The notes under the pieces are model-generated. The model did not search any database and was not told the origin of the DNA. It was given only the letters and a program-made list of their open reading frames with translations. A DNA stretch of 17,378 nt. It comes from CAIWCD01 sp043782365 (GTDB taxonomy: Bacteria; Myxococcota; Myxococcia; Myxococcales; 40CM-4-68-19). The position numbers were made by a program, and so were the translations under genes. Below, in pieces: positions 6,795 through 15,200 of the stretch (the stretch's first letter is position 1; each line of letters opens with the position of its first letter). The DNA is taken from assembly GCA_043782365.1 (NCBI GenBank), contig JAYWAO010000123.1, positions 1-17,378 of the forward strand. The letters run 5' to 3'.

Positions 6795-6799
6795 GGGAG
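6795..6799 (+). promoter_or_regulatory. Ribosome binding site that fixes the secD start
   Basis: GGGAG lies 7 nt before the ATG at 6807. This favours that ATG over the in-frame upstream codon at 6777, which would begin inside the hairpin and add ten residues without family support. Confidence 0.6.
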
Positions 6800-6806
6800 A
6801 AGTGGA

Positions 6807-8615
6807 ATGGAACGCAGCTGGTATTGGAAGGCCGGCCTCATCGTGGCGGTGGCGCTCTTGTCGGTGTACGCGCTCGTCCCGTCGGTGACGTACTTCAACC
6901 TCTCGCCGGAGCAGCGCAACGAGCCGGCGGTGTTCGAGGCCGCGCGTCCGAAGTGGGCGCCGCCGCGGCACTTGAACCTCGGGCTCGACCTCCAGGGTGG
7001 CATCCACCTGGTGCTCGGCGTCGAGGTCGATCGCGCGGTGAAGGAGAAGGCCGTCCGCCGCGCCGAGGAGCTGCAGTCGATGCTCGAGCGCAAGGACCTC
7101 AAGGGCATGGAGGTCCGCGGCGACACCGAGACGGGCTACGTGACAGTGATCGCCCCGAGCGCCGACCTGCTCGCCAAGGCGCGCGGCCAGATCACCGACG
7201 ACTACACGGACATGAAGGTCCGCGGCGCCGAGGGAAACCAGTTCATCCTCGAGATGAAGGACGACGCCGTCAAGTACCTCAAGGAGAGCGCGATCGAGCA
7301 GTCGATCAAGTCGATCCGCAACCGCGTCGACAAGTGGGGCGTCTCCGAGCCCACCATCGCCAAGCGCGGCGACAACAACATCCTGGTGCAGCTGCCCGGC
7401 TACTCCAACCCGGAGAAGGCCAAGGAGCTCCTCGGCCGCACCGCGCAGCTCGAGTTCAAGATCGTCGACGACGACGACGCGCCCGCCAAGGCGCTCAAGG
7501 ACAAGCTGCCCACCGGCGTGACGCTGGAGTTCGACCGGCACGAAGGCCCGGGCGGCTCTGAAGTCGCCGGCGCCTACTTCCGGGCCACCGACCGCACCGT
7601 GCTGACCGAGTTCCTCGGCAAGAACGCGCCCACCGCCCGCACCGACGCGGACGGGTCGATCCACCAGCGCGAGTGGGCCATCCACAAGAGCGACGACCGG
7701 CTCAAGAAGGACGTCTTCTACCGGACCTACCTGCTCGACAAGAAGGCCGGCGTCACCGGCGAGTACCTCACCGACGCCCGCGTCAGCTTCGACCAGCGCC
7801 CGGGCGAGGGCAACCGCCCCTACGTCTCGCTCTCGTTCAACAAGACCGGCGCCGAGCTCTTCGGTGACCTGACCACCAAGAACACCAAGAAGCTGATGGC
7901 CATCGTGCTCGACGACACGGTCGAGAGCGCGCCGATCATCAACGAGCCGATCACCGGCGGCCAGTGCTCGATCCACCTCGGCGGCCTGCGCCCGGTGAAC
8001 GAGATCATGGAGGAGGCGAAGAGCCTCGTCATCGTCCTCAACGGCGGCGCCCTGCCGGCCCCGGTCCGCATCCTCGAGGAGCGCACGGTGGGCGCCAGCC
8101 TCGGGCCGGAGCTGATCCGGCGCGGCGCCATCTCGGCCATCGTCGGCCTGATCGCCGTCCTCATCTTCATGCTCATCTACTACCGGTTCTCGGGCTTCAT
8201 CGCCGACATCGCGCTGGTGCTCAACGGCCTGGTGGTGCTGGCGGTGATGGCGTTCCTCAACTCGACGCTGACCCTGCCGGGCATCGCGGGCTTCGTGCTC
8301 ACCCTCGGCATGGCGGTCGACGCGAACGTGCTGATCAACGAGCGCATCCGGGAAGAGCTCAAGAGCGGCAAGAGCGTCGGCACGGCGATCTCGACCGGCT
8401 ACGACAAGGTCTTCTGGACCATCTTCGACGGCCACGTCACCGCGCTGGTGGCCGGCTTCGTCATCCGCGCCTACGGCTCCGGCCCGGTCCGCGGCTTCGC
8501 CACCACTCTCATCATCGGTCTGCTCGCGTCGATGTTCACCAGCATCGTCGTCACCCGCGCCATCACCGAGTGGTTCTCGAGCCACGGCAAGCTGCACAAG
8601 GCCGTGACGTTCTAG
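6807..8615 (+). CDS. secD: Protein translocase subunit SecD
   Basis: The product is 602 aa, typical for SecD. TM1 lies at about 8-26. LNLGLDLQGGIHLVLGVEV (56-74) is the conserved LDLxGG start of the periplasmic domain. GDNNILVQLPGYSNPEKAKELLG (188-210) and YVSLSFNKTGAELFGDLT (339-356) are P1-domain blocks. SAPIINEPITGG and EAKSLVIVLNGGALPAPV precede the membrane bundle. The last five TM helices contain LTLGMAVDANVLINERIREEL (498-518), the RND-type core with conserved Asp505. With SecF it uses the proton-motive force to pull exported proteins across the inner membrane. It sits between yajC and secF on the same strand and no essential motif is missing. The gap to secF is 98 bp, larger than usual for this pair. 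Confidence 0.97.
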   Translation: MERSWYWKAGLIVAVALLSVYALVPSVTYFNLSPEQRNEPAVFEAARPKWAPPRHLNLGLDLQGGIHLVLGVEVDRAVKEKAVRRAEELQSMLERKDLKGMEVRGDTETGYVTVIAPSADLLAKARGQITDDYTDMKVRGAEGNQFILEMKDDAVKYLKESAIEQSIKSIRNRVDKWGVSEPTIAKRGDNNILVQLPGYSNPEKAKELLGRTAQLEFKIVDDDDAPAKALKDKLPTGVTLEFDRHEGPGGSEVAGAYFRATDRTVLTEFLGKNAPTARTDADGSIHQREWAIHKSDDRLKKDVFYRTYLLDKKAGVTGEYLTDARVSFDQRPGEGNRPYVSLSFNKTGAELFGDLTTKNTKKLMAIVLDDTVESAPIINEPITGGQCSIHLGGLRPVNEIMEEAKSLVIVLNGGALPAPVRILEERTVGASLGPELIRRGAISAIVGLIAVLIFMLIYYRFSGFIADIALVLNGLVVLAVMAFLNSTLTLPGIAGFVLTLGMAVDANVLINERIREELKSGKSVGTAISTGYDKVFWTIFDGHVTALVAGFVIRAYGSGPVRGFATTLIIGLLASMFTSIVVTRAITEWFSSHGKLHKAVTF

Positions 8616-8713
8616 TACGAGGGACCTGTTGGAGCAGTCGCGGGTCGGCGCTGTGCGTGCGGTGAAAAACGGTTTGAGCTCTCGCGCAAGAACGCGGGGA
8701 CAAGAGGTTCGTC

Positions 8714-9940
8714 ATGGAGATGAAGTTCATCGAGCTGGTGAAGTCGGGCACCACCTACGACTTCGTGAAGTACCGCCGGGTGGCGGTGATCGCCTCGTTG
8801 GTGGTCAACGCCCTGGTGCTCTTCGGCGCCATCGTCTGGCCGGGGCTCAACTACGGCGTCGACTTCGCGGGCGGCACCGAGCTGCAGGTGCAGTTCAAGA
8901 AGGCGGTCGACGCGGGCGCGCTGCGTGAAGAGGTCGGCAAGCTCGGCTTCGGCGAGCCCACCGTCCAGCAGTTCGGCGCGATCGACAAGAACGAGTTCCT
9001 CGTGCGCGTCGAGCGCATCTCGCTCTTGACCCGCGAGAAGGCCAACGAGGTGAAGGCCGCGGTCTCGGCCGAGCTTGCCGCCTCGCAGCCGACGACGTTT
9101 CATTTCGATCCCGAGGTCGGCGACAAGCTCGACTTCGGCTTCAAGCAGAACGTCGAGCCGGCCACGCTGCGCCGCGCGGCCGAGAAAGCCGGCCTCAACG
9201 TCAAGGACATCCGCCTGCTCTCCGCGCGCGAGGGCCAGGACCGCGAGTACACCATCATCGCGCAGGGTCCCGGCGACAAGATCGGCGGCTCGCTCCGCGC
9301 CAAGTTCGGCCAGGACTCGGTGGACGTGGTCCGCACCGAGTACGTCGGCCCGCAGGTCGGCAAGCAGCTGCGCAAGGACGGCATCGCCGCGGTCTTCTGG
9401 GCGATGGTGATGATCCTCGTCTACGTGGGCTTCCGCTTCGAGTTCAAGTTCTCGCCGGGCGTGGTCATCGCCCTCATCCACGACGCCGTGGTCACCCTCG
9501 GCTTCTTCGTGGTCAGCCGGCACGAGTTCAACCTCACCTCGATCACGGTGGTGCTGACGGTGGTCGGCTACTCGGTGAACGACACCATCGTCGTCTACGA
9601 CCGGATCCGTGAGAACGGGCGCAAGTACAAGGGCAAGAGCCTCAAGGATCTCGTCAACCTCAGCATCAACGAGACCCTGGGCCGGACCATCATCACCTCG
9701 GGCGCCACCGCGCTCTCGCTGGTGGGCCTGATCCTCTTCGGCGTCGGGACGATTCAAGACTTCGCGCTGGCGATGCTGGTCGGCATCATCTCCGGCACGT
9801 ACTCCACCTGGTACATCGCCAGCCCGATGACCATCTGGTTCGAGGAGTACCTCGAGCACAAGCAGAAGGTCGACGCGGCGAAGCCCAAGGCCAAGGGCGG
9901 CCCGGGCGGCGGGCAGAAGGCCTCGGCGGCGGCGCAGTAG
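8714..9940 (+). CDS. secF: Protein translocase subunit SecF, with an enlarged periplasmic head
   Basis: The product is 408 aa, against roughly 310-325 for many SecF proteins. TM1 (about 23-43) is followed by LNYGVDFAGGTELQVQF (45-61), the DFxGGT motif. The C-terminal membrane bundle starts near 223 and contains FEFKFSPGVVIALIHDAVVTLG, then VGYSVNDTIVVYDRIRENGR (284-303) and LGRTIITSGATAL. The region between TM1 and TM2 (about 44-222) is some 180 residues and seems to hold two similar units, ALREEVGKLGFGEPTVQQ (69-86) and TLRRAAEKAGLNVKDIRL (151-168), each followed by a beta-rich stretch. The tail after 380 is Lys/Gly/Ala-rich. An AAGAGG ribosome site lies 6 nt before the ATG. It partners SecD in proton-driven export. 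Confidence 0.96.
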   Translation: MEMKFIELVKSGTTYDFVKYRRVAVIASLVVNALVLFGAIVWPGLNYGVDFAGGTELQVQFKKAVDAGALREEVGKLGFGEPTVQQFGAIDKNEFLVRVERISLLTREKANEVKAAVSAELAASQPTTFHFDPEVGDKLDFGFKQNVEPATLRRAAEKAGLNVKDIRLLSAREGQDREYTIIAQGPGDKIGGSLRAKFGQDSVDVVRTEYVGPQVGKQLRKDGIAAVFWAMVMILVYVGFRFEFKFSPGVVIALIHDAVVTLGFFVVSRHEFNLTSITVVLTVVGYSVNDTIVVYDRIRENGRKYKGKSLKDLVNLSINETLGRTIITSGATALSLVGLILFGVGTIQDFALAMLVGIISGTYSTWYIASPMTIWFEEYLEHKQKVDAAKPKAKGGPGGGQKASAAAQ

Positions 9941-9987
9941 CAGCGCTGCCAGCAGCGAGTTGAACCTACGGGCGTCTCGCTGGACTG

Positions 9988-10007
9988 GGTGGACCGAGAG
10001 GTCCGCC
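9988..10007 (+). repeat. Stable hairpin with GAGA tetraloop downstream of secF
   Basis: GGTGGACC (9988-9995) pairs with GGTCCGCC (10000-10007) through eight base pairs including one G-U pair, closed by GAGA. On RNA this is a very stable GNRA hairpin 47 nt after the secF stop. No T-run follows, so a role as 3'-end stabiliser or part of a structured RNA is more likely than intrinsic termination. Confidence 0.4.
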
Positions 10008-10112
10008 GGGTCCGGGAGGCGCCCGAAGCCGTTCTTGGAGGGTGCAGCGAAGAGGCCCGGCTGCCTCTGCCAGCGAAAGGCCTGAGGGGCCCAGGTGGTT
10101 GAGTATCCTCGC

Positions 10113-10142
10113 TTTAGAATAGGCCATCCAACACCGTATACT
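10113..10142 (+). promoter_or_regulatory. Candidate promoter in the low-GC patch
   Basis: TTTAGA (10113-10118, 4 of 6 to TTGACA) and TATACT (10137-10142, 5 of 6 to TATAAT) are 18 bp apart in the AT-richest patch of the window. It would start about 185 nt upstream of the PAQR gene and transcribe the ACGAAG/CTTCGT hairpin. Confidence 0.4.
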
Positions 10143-10260
10143 GAAACGACTACATTAAACAGACGACCCTGAGTGGACGAAGCACACTTCGTTTCGCAGG
10201 TCCGGCTCCCGGTTCGTCTCGGCGCCGTACCGCACCGCCGTCGGCGCACCCTCCCTTGCG

Positions 10261-10290
10261 CTGACACTTCCGTGACCGGCGGGGTACATA
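10261..10290 (+). promoter_or_regulatory. Second candidate promoter for the PAQR gene
   Basis: CTGACA (10261-10266, 5 of 6 to TTGACA) and TACATA (10285-10290, 3 of 6) are 18 bp apart. The implied leader is about 40 nt, a more usual length, but the -10 is weak. Confidence 0.3.
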
Positions 10291-10334
10291 AATCCCCTCG
10301 GCGGCCCAGCTAGCGCTGCGCCCGAGGTGTGCCA

Positions 10335-11027
10335 ATGGAAGCGACCATGTCCGTGCCCGTCTCCGCAGCGTCCTCCGGCCCTGAAGGCGGCGGGCTCACC
10401 AAGCCCAAGCTCCGGGGCGTCTCGCACGAGGCGGCGTTCTACGCGGCGCTGGGCGCGGGCATCGCGATGATCTCGCTCGCCAAGACGCTGCGCACGGGCC
10501 TCGCGCTCGGGGTCTTCGCGCTCAGCCTGACGACGATGTTCGGCATCAGCGCGCTCTACCACCGGCCCACCTGGGGCCCGGCGGCGCGCAAGCTGATGCG
10601 GCAGCTCGACCACTGCGGCATCTTCCTGCTCATCGCCGGGACGTACACGCCGATCTGCCTGCTGGTGCTGCCGGAGTCGAATGGCCTCTTCCTGCTCAAG
10701 GCGGTCTGGCTCGGGGCGGGCGCGGGGATCCTCCAGTCGATCTTCTGGGTCCACGCGCCCAAGCCGGTGACCGCGGGCATCTGCATCGCGCTCGGCTGGC
10801 TGGTGGTGAAGGACTTCCCGGTGCTCTGGCAGCACCTCGGGCCGACGGGCTGCTTCCTGATGTTCCTCGGCGGGCTCTTCTACACGGTGGGCGGCATCGC
10901 CTATGGCAGCAGGCGGCCCAACCCGGTGCCCGGCGTCTTCGGCTACCACGAGGTGTTCCACGCCCTGGTGGTGGCGGCGGCGATGTCGCACTACGCGATG
11001 ATCCTGCGGGTGGCGCGAGGACTCTGA
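10335..11027 (+). CDS. Haemolysin III / PAQR-family membrane protein
   Basis: The product is 230 aa from the ATG at 10335, with GAGG at 10324-10327, 7 nt upstream. In-frame alternatives are GTG 10329 and ATG 10347. After a short cytoplasmic lead (RGVSHEAAFYAALGAG) come seven hydrophobic segments. The PAQR/HlyIII signature residues are present: ISALYHR (71-77; Ser72, His76), LDHCGIFLLIAGTYTP (91-106; Asp92) and GYHEVFHALVV (203-213; His205, His209), which together form the zinc site of this family. Bacterial members are annotated as haemolysin III (YqfA/TrhA in E. coli, linked to membrane-lipid or energy homeostasis). PAQR relatives include ceramidase-like hydrolases, so a lipid substrate is possible but unproven. 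True haemolysin activity is doubtful. It stands alone after a long regulatory gap. Confidence 0.92.
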   Translation: MEATMSVPVSAASSGPEGGGLTKPKLRGVSHEAAFYAALGAGIAMISLAKTLRTGLALGVFALSLTTMFGISALYHRPTWGPAARKLMRQLDHCGIFLLIAGTYTPICLLVLPESNGLFLLKAVWLGAGAGILQSIFWVHAPKPVTAGICIALGWLVVKDFPVLWQHLGPTGCFLMFLGGLFYTVGGIAYGSRRPNPVPGVFGYHEVFHALVVAAAMSHYAMILRVARGL

Positions 11028-11084
11028 CCAGCCGATTTGACGAGCAGCCGCTGCCTCCGCCACCTGCCGCAGAGGAACCCGCAG

Positions 11085-11102
11085 ACAGGCCCGCCGGCCT
11101 GT
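11085..11102. repeat. Hairpin / inverted repeat before the DUF218-like gene
   Basis: ACAGGCC (11085-11091) and GGCCTGT (11096-11102) are perfect 7-bp arms around CGCC. The repeat ends inside TGTACTAGCC, a possible -10 region for the next gene (ATG at 11159). It is either a short terminator for the PAQR gene (no T-run) or an operator overlapping the next promoter. Confidence 0.4.
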
Positions 11103-11158
11103 ACTAGCCTGGGCGGTTCGTGCACCCGTCTCAGCGGTGCCTCGACCCGGAGCCCACG

Positions 11159-12232
11159 ATGCGCGCCGCCCGATTCGCCCTCCTGCTCCTCCTCGCCGCG
11201 CCTTCGGTCGCCATTGCCGCTGGTATCGGCGTCAATACCTCGCAATACATCCAATCGAACGACAAGCCCGGCCCGCGCCCGGCGTGGAAGGCGGTCGACC
11301 CGGCGCTGGCGTCCTCGTCGCTGCGCGCGGTGAAGTTCGCGGGCTGCGGCGTCGACAACGCCCGCGCGCTCGACGCGCTCACGTCCGCGCTGAAGTCGAG
11401 CCCCACGCAGCCCGAGTATGCGCTGGCGGTGGTCCCGGGCTCGTCCGAGGGCGAGTGCCACCACTGCGCTTGGCCGCAGCGGGGCGGCGGCGATTCGCAC
11501 TGGGTGGAGCCCAACTTCCGCTCGCGCCTGCGCCACGCCTTCCTCCTGCTGCTCGACGGCGCGGTGGGGGCCATCCTCATCTCCGGTGGGTCGATCGACA
11601 CCGCGCACCCCGACTACAACGAAGCGGTCTACGGCTACCGCGAGCTCGTCTCGGAGTACGGCGCGCTCTACCAGAGCCGCACGGGCGGCAAGCTGGAGGA
11701 CCACGTCATCGTCGACCCCTTCGCCGTCCACAGCGAGGTGAACGTGCGCAACGGCGACCGGCTGACGCGCCTGCTCGGACTCGACCGCAACGTCGTCGTC
11801 ACCGAGACGGGCAGCATGAAGCGGCAGGGCTGGTGGTTCACCCACGCCATCGGCGGGTTCGCCGGGACCTGCGAGAAGCGCTTCGGCCACAAGCTGGGCG
11901 CCCTCGAGGAGCTGGGCGGGGCGCCGCTGTTCAAGAACTACGCGCCGAAGTCGGTGAAGGACCACCGCGGCGTGAGCCCCGCCCAGTACCTGAACAGCGC
12001 GGGGAGCCATCCGGAGGTCGACTACATCCAGTCGGGCAAGCCCAAGGGTGAGGCGGTCGACACCGTGGCCATCGCCCACTTCAAGCTCGCCACCACCGCG
12101 CAGCTGATGGGCGGCGGCGACGCCCGCTGGGACCTCGGCCAGAAGGACGCCGAGTTCGGCACCAAGACGTACCAGCCCGACGTGGCCGCGGTGAACGCCG
12201 CCTGCGGCAAGCTCGGCAGCAAGCTGAAGTAG
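11159..12232 (+). CDS. Exported DUF218-like (YdcF/SanA/ElyC-type) protein
   Basis: The product is 357 aa from the ATG at 11159, with GGAG at 11149-11152, 6 nt upstream. A cleavable signal peptide is clear (1-20 or 21, hydrophobic core FALLLLLAAPSVAIA). The pattern YALAVVPGSSEG (87-98), GAILISGGS (137-145), YRELVSEYG (160-168), HVIVDPFAVHSEVNVRNGDRL (182-202) and NVVVTETGSMKRQG (211-224) follows the DUF218 fold: a V-LG-G start, pilvSGG, a helix, an I..E..S..T.EN loop and an ilVTs....R block. DUF218 members are linked to envelope polysaccharide or peptidoglycan homeostasis, with unknown chemistry. Unusual points are periplasmic location, CHHC at 100-103, further cysteines at 63, 238 and 349 that could form disulphides or bind metal, and a C-terminal extension of about 100 residues. 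The family link is by pattern only and needs a profile search. Confidence 0.68.
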   Translation: MRAARFALLLLLAAPSVAIAAGIGVNTSQYIQSNDKPGPRPAWKAVDPALASSSLRAVKFAGCGVDNARALDALTSALKSSPTQPEYALAVVPGSSEGECHHCAWPQRGGGDSHWVEPNFRSRLRHAFLLLLDGAVGAILISGGSIDTAHPDYNEAVYGYRELVSEYGALYQSRTGGKLEDHVIVDPFAVHSEVNVRNGDRLTRLLGLDRNVVVTETGSMKRQGWWFTHAIGGFAGTCEKRFGHKLGALEELGGAPLFKNYAPKSVKDHRGVSPAQYLNSAGSHPEVDYIQSGKPKGEAVDTVAIAHFKLATTAQLMGGGDARWDLGQKDAEFGTKTYQPDVAAVNAACGKLGSKLK

Positions 12233-12242
12233 GGGCGCCCCT
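12231..12242. terminator. Palindrome between convergent genes
   Basis: AGGGGCGCCCCT is a perfect 12-bp palindrome that overlaps the TAG of the + strand gene and fills most of the 14-bp gap to the convergent - strand gene. Its position suits a bidirectional transcription barrier, but it has no loop and no T-runs. Confidence 0.3.
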
Positions 12243-12246
12243 GCGG

Positions 12247-15200
12247 CTACAGCGGCCCCTGCGCGGCCGCATGCACGAAGAGCGCCTCGACCCGCTCCTC
12301 GAGCGCCTTCTCCTCGGCCAGCACCTGCGCGCCATTCGCCGCCACCTGCGGCGTGGGCGCGAGGTCCGCCTGCTGCGCGAGGTCGTAGAGGTGCAGCAGC
12401 CTGCCCTGGGTCTGCCCGAGGTCGCGCTGCTCGTCGCCCGCCTTCTTCTGCGCAGAGGGGGAGGGCCCGTTGAGCTTGAGGCGGAAGGCGGCCCCCGCCA
12501 GCTCGCGGAGCTCCTCGAGCTGTGGTCCGGCGGGGTTCGGGCCAGCGCCCGCCCAGGAGCCCAGCCGGGCCTCGAGCTTCGACTGGAGCGCACGCAGCCG
12601 CGCGGTGGCGTCGGCGTTGCGCGCGAGCGCCTCGGCCAGCGCGCGGGAGAGCGCGTGCTGGGCCTGCAGCGCGGCGAGCGAGGTCTTCACCCGCGGGTCC
12701 AGCTCCACGGTGAGCGAGGTGGTGCTGGTCTGCGCCGCCGGGCCCTCGCCAGCGACGAGCTTCAGCTGGTAGCGCCCTGGCAGCACCCAAGGCCCGCGCG
12801 GCTCGGCTGGCGTGTCGCCGGGCACGGCCGACATCGGATAGATGGGCTCCTGCGACGGCGGCGGCGATTCGTGCAGGTCCCAGACGAACCGGTGCAGCCC
12901 GGCCTCGCGCCCGAGCAGCGGGGCGGGGCGGAGCCAATACTTGGGGACATTGCCCGTGTCGGCCGGCGGGGGCCGCGGATCATCGCTGCGGTAGCGGCGC
13001 ACGAGGTGGCCCGCGGCGTCGGAGATCTCCAGCGTGAGCAGGCCCTGCGCGGGCTCGCGCAAGAGGTAGTTGACGATGGCGCCGTCGGGCGGGTTCTCAC
13101 CTGCGGGCTCGTCGGGCGGGAGCGGCGTGTCGCCGTAGGTGGAGAAGCGGACGCGCAGCGCGGTCTGCGGTTCGAGCAGCGTCACGGGCGCGCCGAGCGC
13201 CTCTGCCGAGAGGCGGCGCAGCGGGGTGAGGTCGTCGAGGATCCAGAAGCCGCGCCCGTGGGTGGCGAGCGCGAGGTCGTCGCCCTTGACGATCAGATCG
13301 CGCACCGAGGTGTTCGGGAGGTTGAGCCGCAGCGAGGCCCAAGACGTCCCCGCGTCGAGCGAGAACCAGACCGCGCGCTCGGTGCCCGCGAAGAGCAGCC
13401 CGGGCCGGATGGTGTCCTCGCGGATCATGTTGACCGAGGCATTCGGTCCAATTCCGGCATTGACGTCGTCCCAGGTGGCGCCGCCGTCGCGGGTGCGCAG
13501 GACGTGCGGCCGCAGGTCGTCGAGGCGGATGGTGTTGATGGCGGCCCAGGCGACGTTCTTGTCGAAGCGCGACGCTTGAATCCCCGAGACCTTGGCCCAC
13601 GGCTGCAGCGAGGGCGGGGTGACGTCCTTCCAGGTCTCGCCGCCGTCGCGGGTGAGGTGGAGCAGGCCGTCGTCGGTGCCGGCCCAGAGCAGGTCCTTGT
13701 CGAGCGGCGAGGGCGCGAGCGCGTAGACCACGCCGCGCTGCTTGGGCAGGGCCGCGGGCGTGCCCCGGTACTTGCCCACCGACGCAGGCGGCTCCCAGAG
13801 CGCGCGCGAGAGGTCGGGGCTGATCGCCTTCCAGTGCTGCGCGCCGTCGGTGGTCTTCCAGACGCGGTTGGAGGCGAAGTAGAGCGCGCCCGGGTCGGCC
13901 GGCGAGAAGACCAGCGGCATCGAGCGCAGCAGGCGGTACCCCTCGGGACGCAGCGGCTCGGGGCCCACCTCCTGCGACTGCCCGGTGCGCCGGTCCCAGC
14001 GGCTGACGCGGGCACCGTAGACGACGTCGGGGTCCTTCGGGTCGGGCGCGGCGGTGCCGTACTCGTCGAATCCGGCCGGGTGCCAATCGCGAAAAGTGAT
14101 CCGGCCATCCTGCCCCCGGCTGGAGACGCAGGCGGAGCCGCTCTCTTGCTGGCCGCCGCAGAGCCGATAGGGAAAGGAGTTGTCAGCGGTGACGTGATAA
14201 AGCTGCGCAGTCGGTTGATTATACCAGCTGCTCCAGGTGCGGCCGCCGTTCACCGTCACCACCGCGCCCTGGTCGGAGGAGAGGAGGATCACCTCCGGGT
14301 TCTGTGGATCGATCCAGAACTTTTGATAATCATCGCCCCCTGGCGCGCCGCGGAGGGCATTGAAGGTCTTGCCTCCATCGACGGACTTCCAGGCCACGAT
14401 GCTGGCGGTGAAGACGATGTCCGGGTCCTTCGGGTGGACCTTCACCTCGGCGAAGTCGTCGCCCCGGTCGGTGACGCGGCCGTCCTGGGTGGTGCGCGCC
14501 CAGGTCTCGCCGCCGTCGTCCGAGCGGTAGAGGCCGCCGTCCTTCTCGGCCTCGACCGTCGCATAGACCCGCGAGGGCCTCGACGGCGCATAGGTGAGCC
14601 CGATCCGCGACAATCCCTGCGCCGCGCCCGGGAGGCCCGCGGTGATCTTCTTCCAGCTGGCGCCGCCGTCAGTCGACTTGTGGAGCCCGCTCCCGGGCCC
14701 GGTGAAGTAGCTGTTCTCCCACGGCCCGAGCCGCGACTCCCAGAGGGCCGCGAGGACGTTGAGCGGGTTCTGCGGGTCGATCACCACGTCGGCCGCGCCG
14801 ACATCCTGGCTGCCGAGGAGCTTCACCACCGTCTCGCCGCCGTCGCGCGAGAGGTACAGGCCGCGCTCCTCACTGGGCCCGTAAGGGTGGCCGAGCGAGG
14901 CGATGAAGAGCTTGTCCGGGTCCTTCGGGTCGACGGCGAGCTGCGCGATCTGCTGCGCGTCGCGCAGGGGGGCGAGGTGCACCCAGGTCTGGCCGAAGTC
15001 GCGCGAGCGGTAGAGGCCGTCGCCGGTGGAGAGGTCGGGGCGCTGCATCCCCTCGCCGCTGCCGAGGTAGATGGTCTCGGGCCGCGAAGGGGCGACCGCG
15101 ATCGCGCCGATCGAGGCCGTCTCCTGGTCGTCGAAGATCGGGCTCCAGGTGCGGCCGTAGTCGTCGCTCTTGAAGAGGCCGCCGTTGACCGGGCCGATGA

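Larger units (their letters stand above)
9941..10334. other. 394-bp intergenic region with hairpins and a low-GC patch
   Basis: No convincing protein gene is seen on either strand. It holds a GC-rich palindrome at the secF stop (GCAGCGCTGC, 9940-9949), an 8-bp stem closed by a GAGA (GNRA) tetraloop (9988-10007), a second 6-bp stem AGAGGC/GCCTCT (10051-10068) and a third, ACGAAG/CTTCGT with a CACA loop (10177-10192). Positions of about 10100-10165 are clearly AT-richer than everything around them. Two weak promoter candidates pointing to the PAQR gene are listed separately. It could be a structured 3' end of the secF mRNA, a small RNA or a long leader. Confidence 0.5.

Noticed and set aside
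6192..8597. An 801-aa open frame on the - strand opposite yajC and secD, and a similar one at 8612-10267 opposite secF
   Set aside because: Both are antisense to Sec genes with full family motifs; the translations are Asp/Val/Arg/Leu-rich and unlike any family I know.
10150..10335. A 61-aa - strand frame in the long gap before the PAQR gene
   Set aside because: No ribosome site or recognisable pattern, and composition unlike a real protein (Arg/Gly-rich); the gap is better explained as regulatory.
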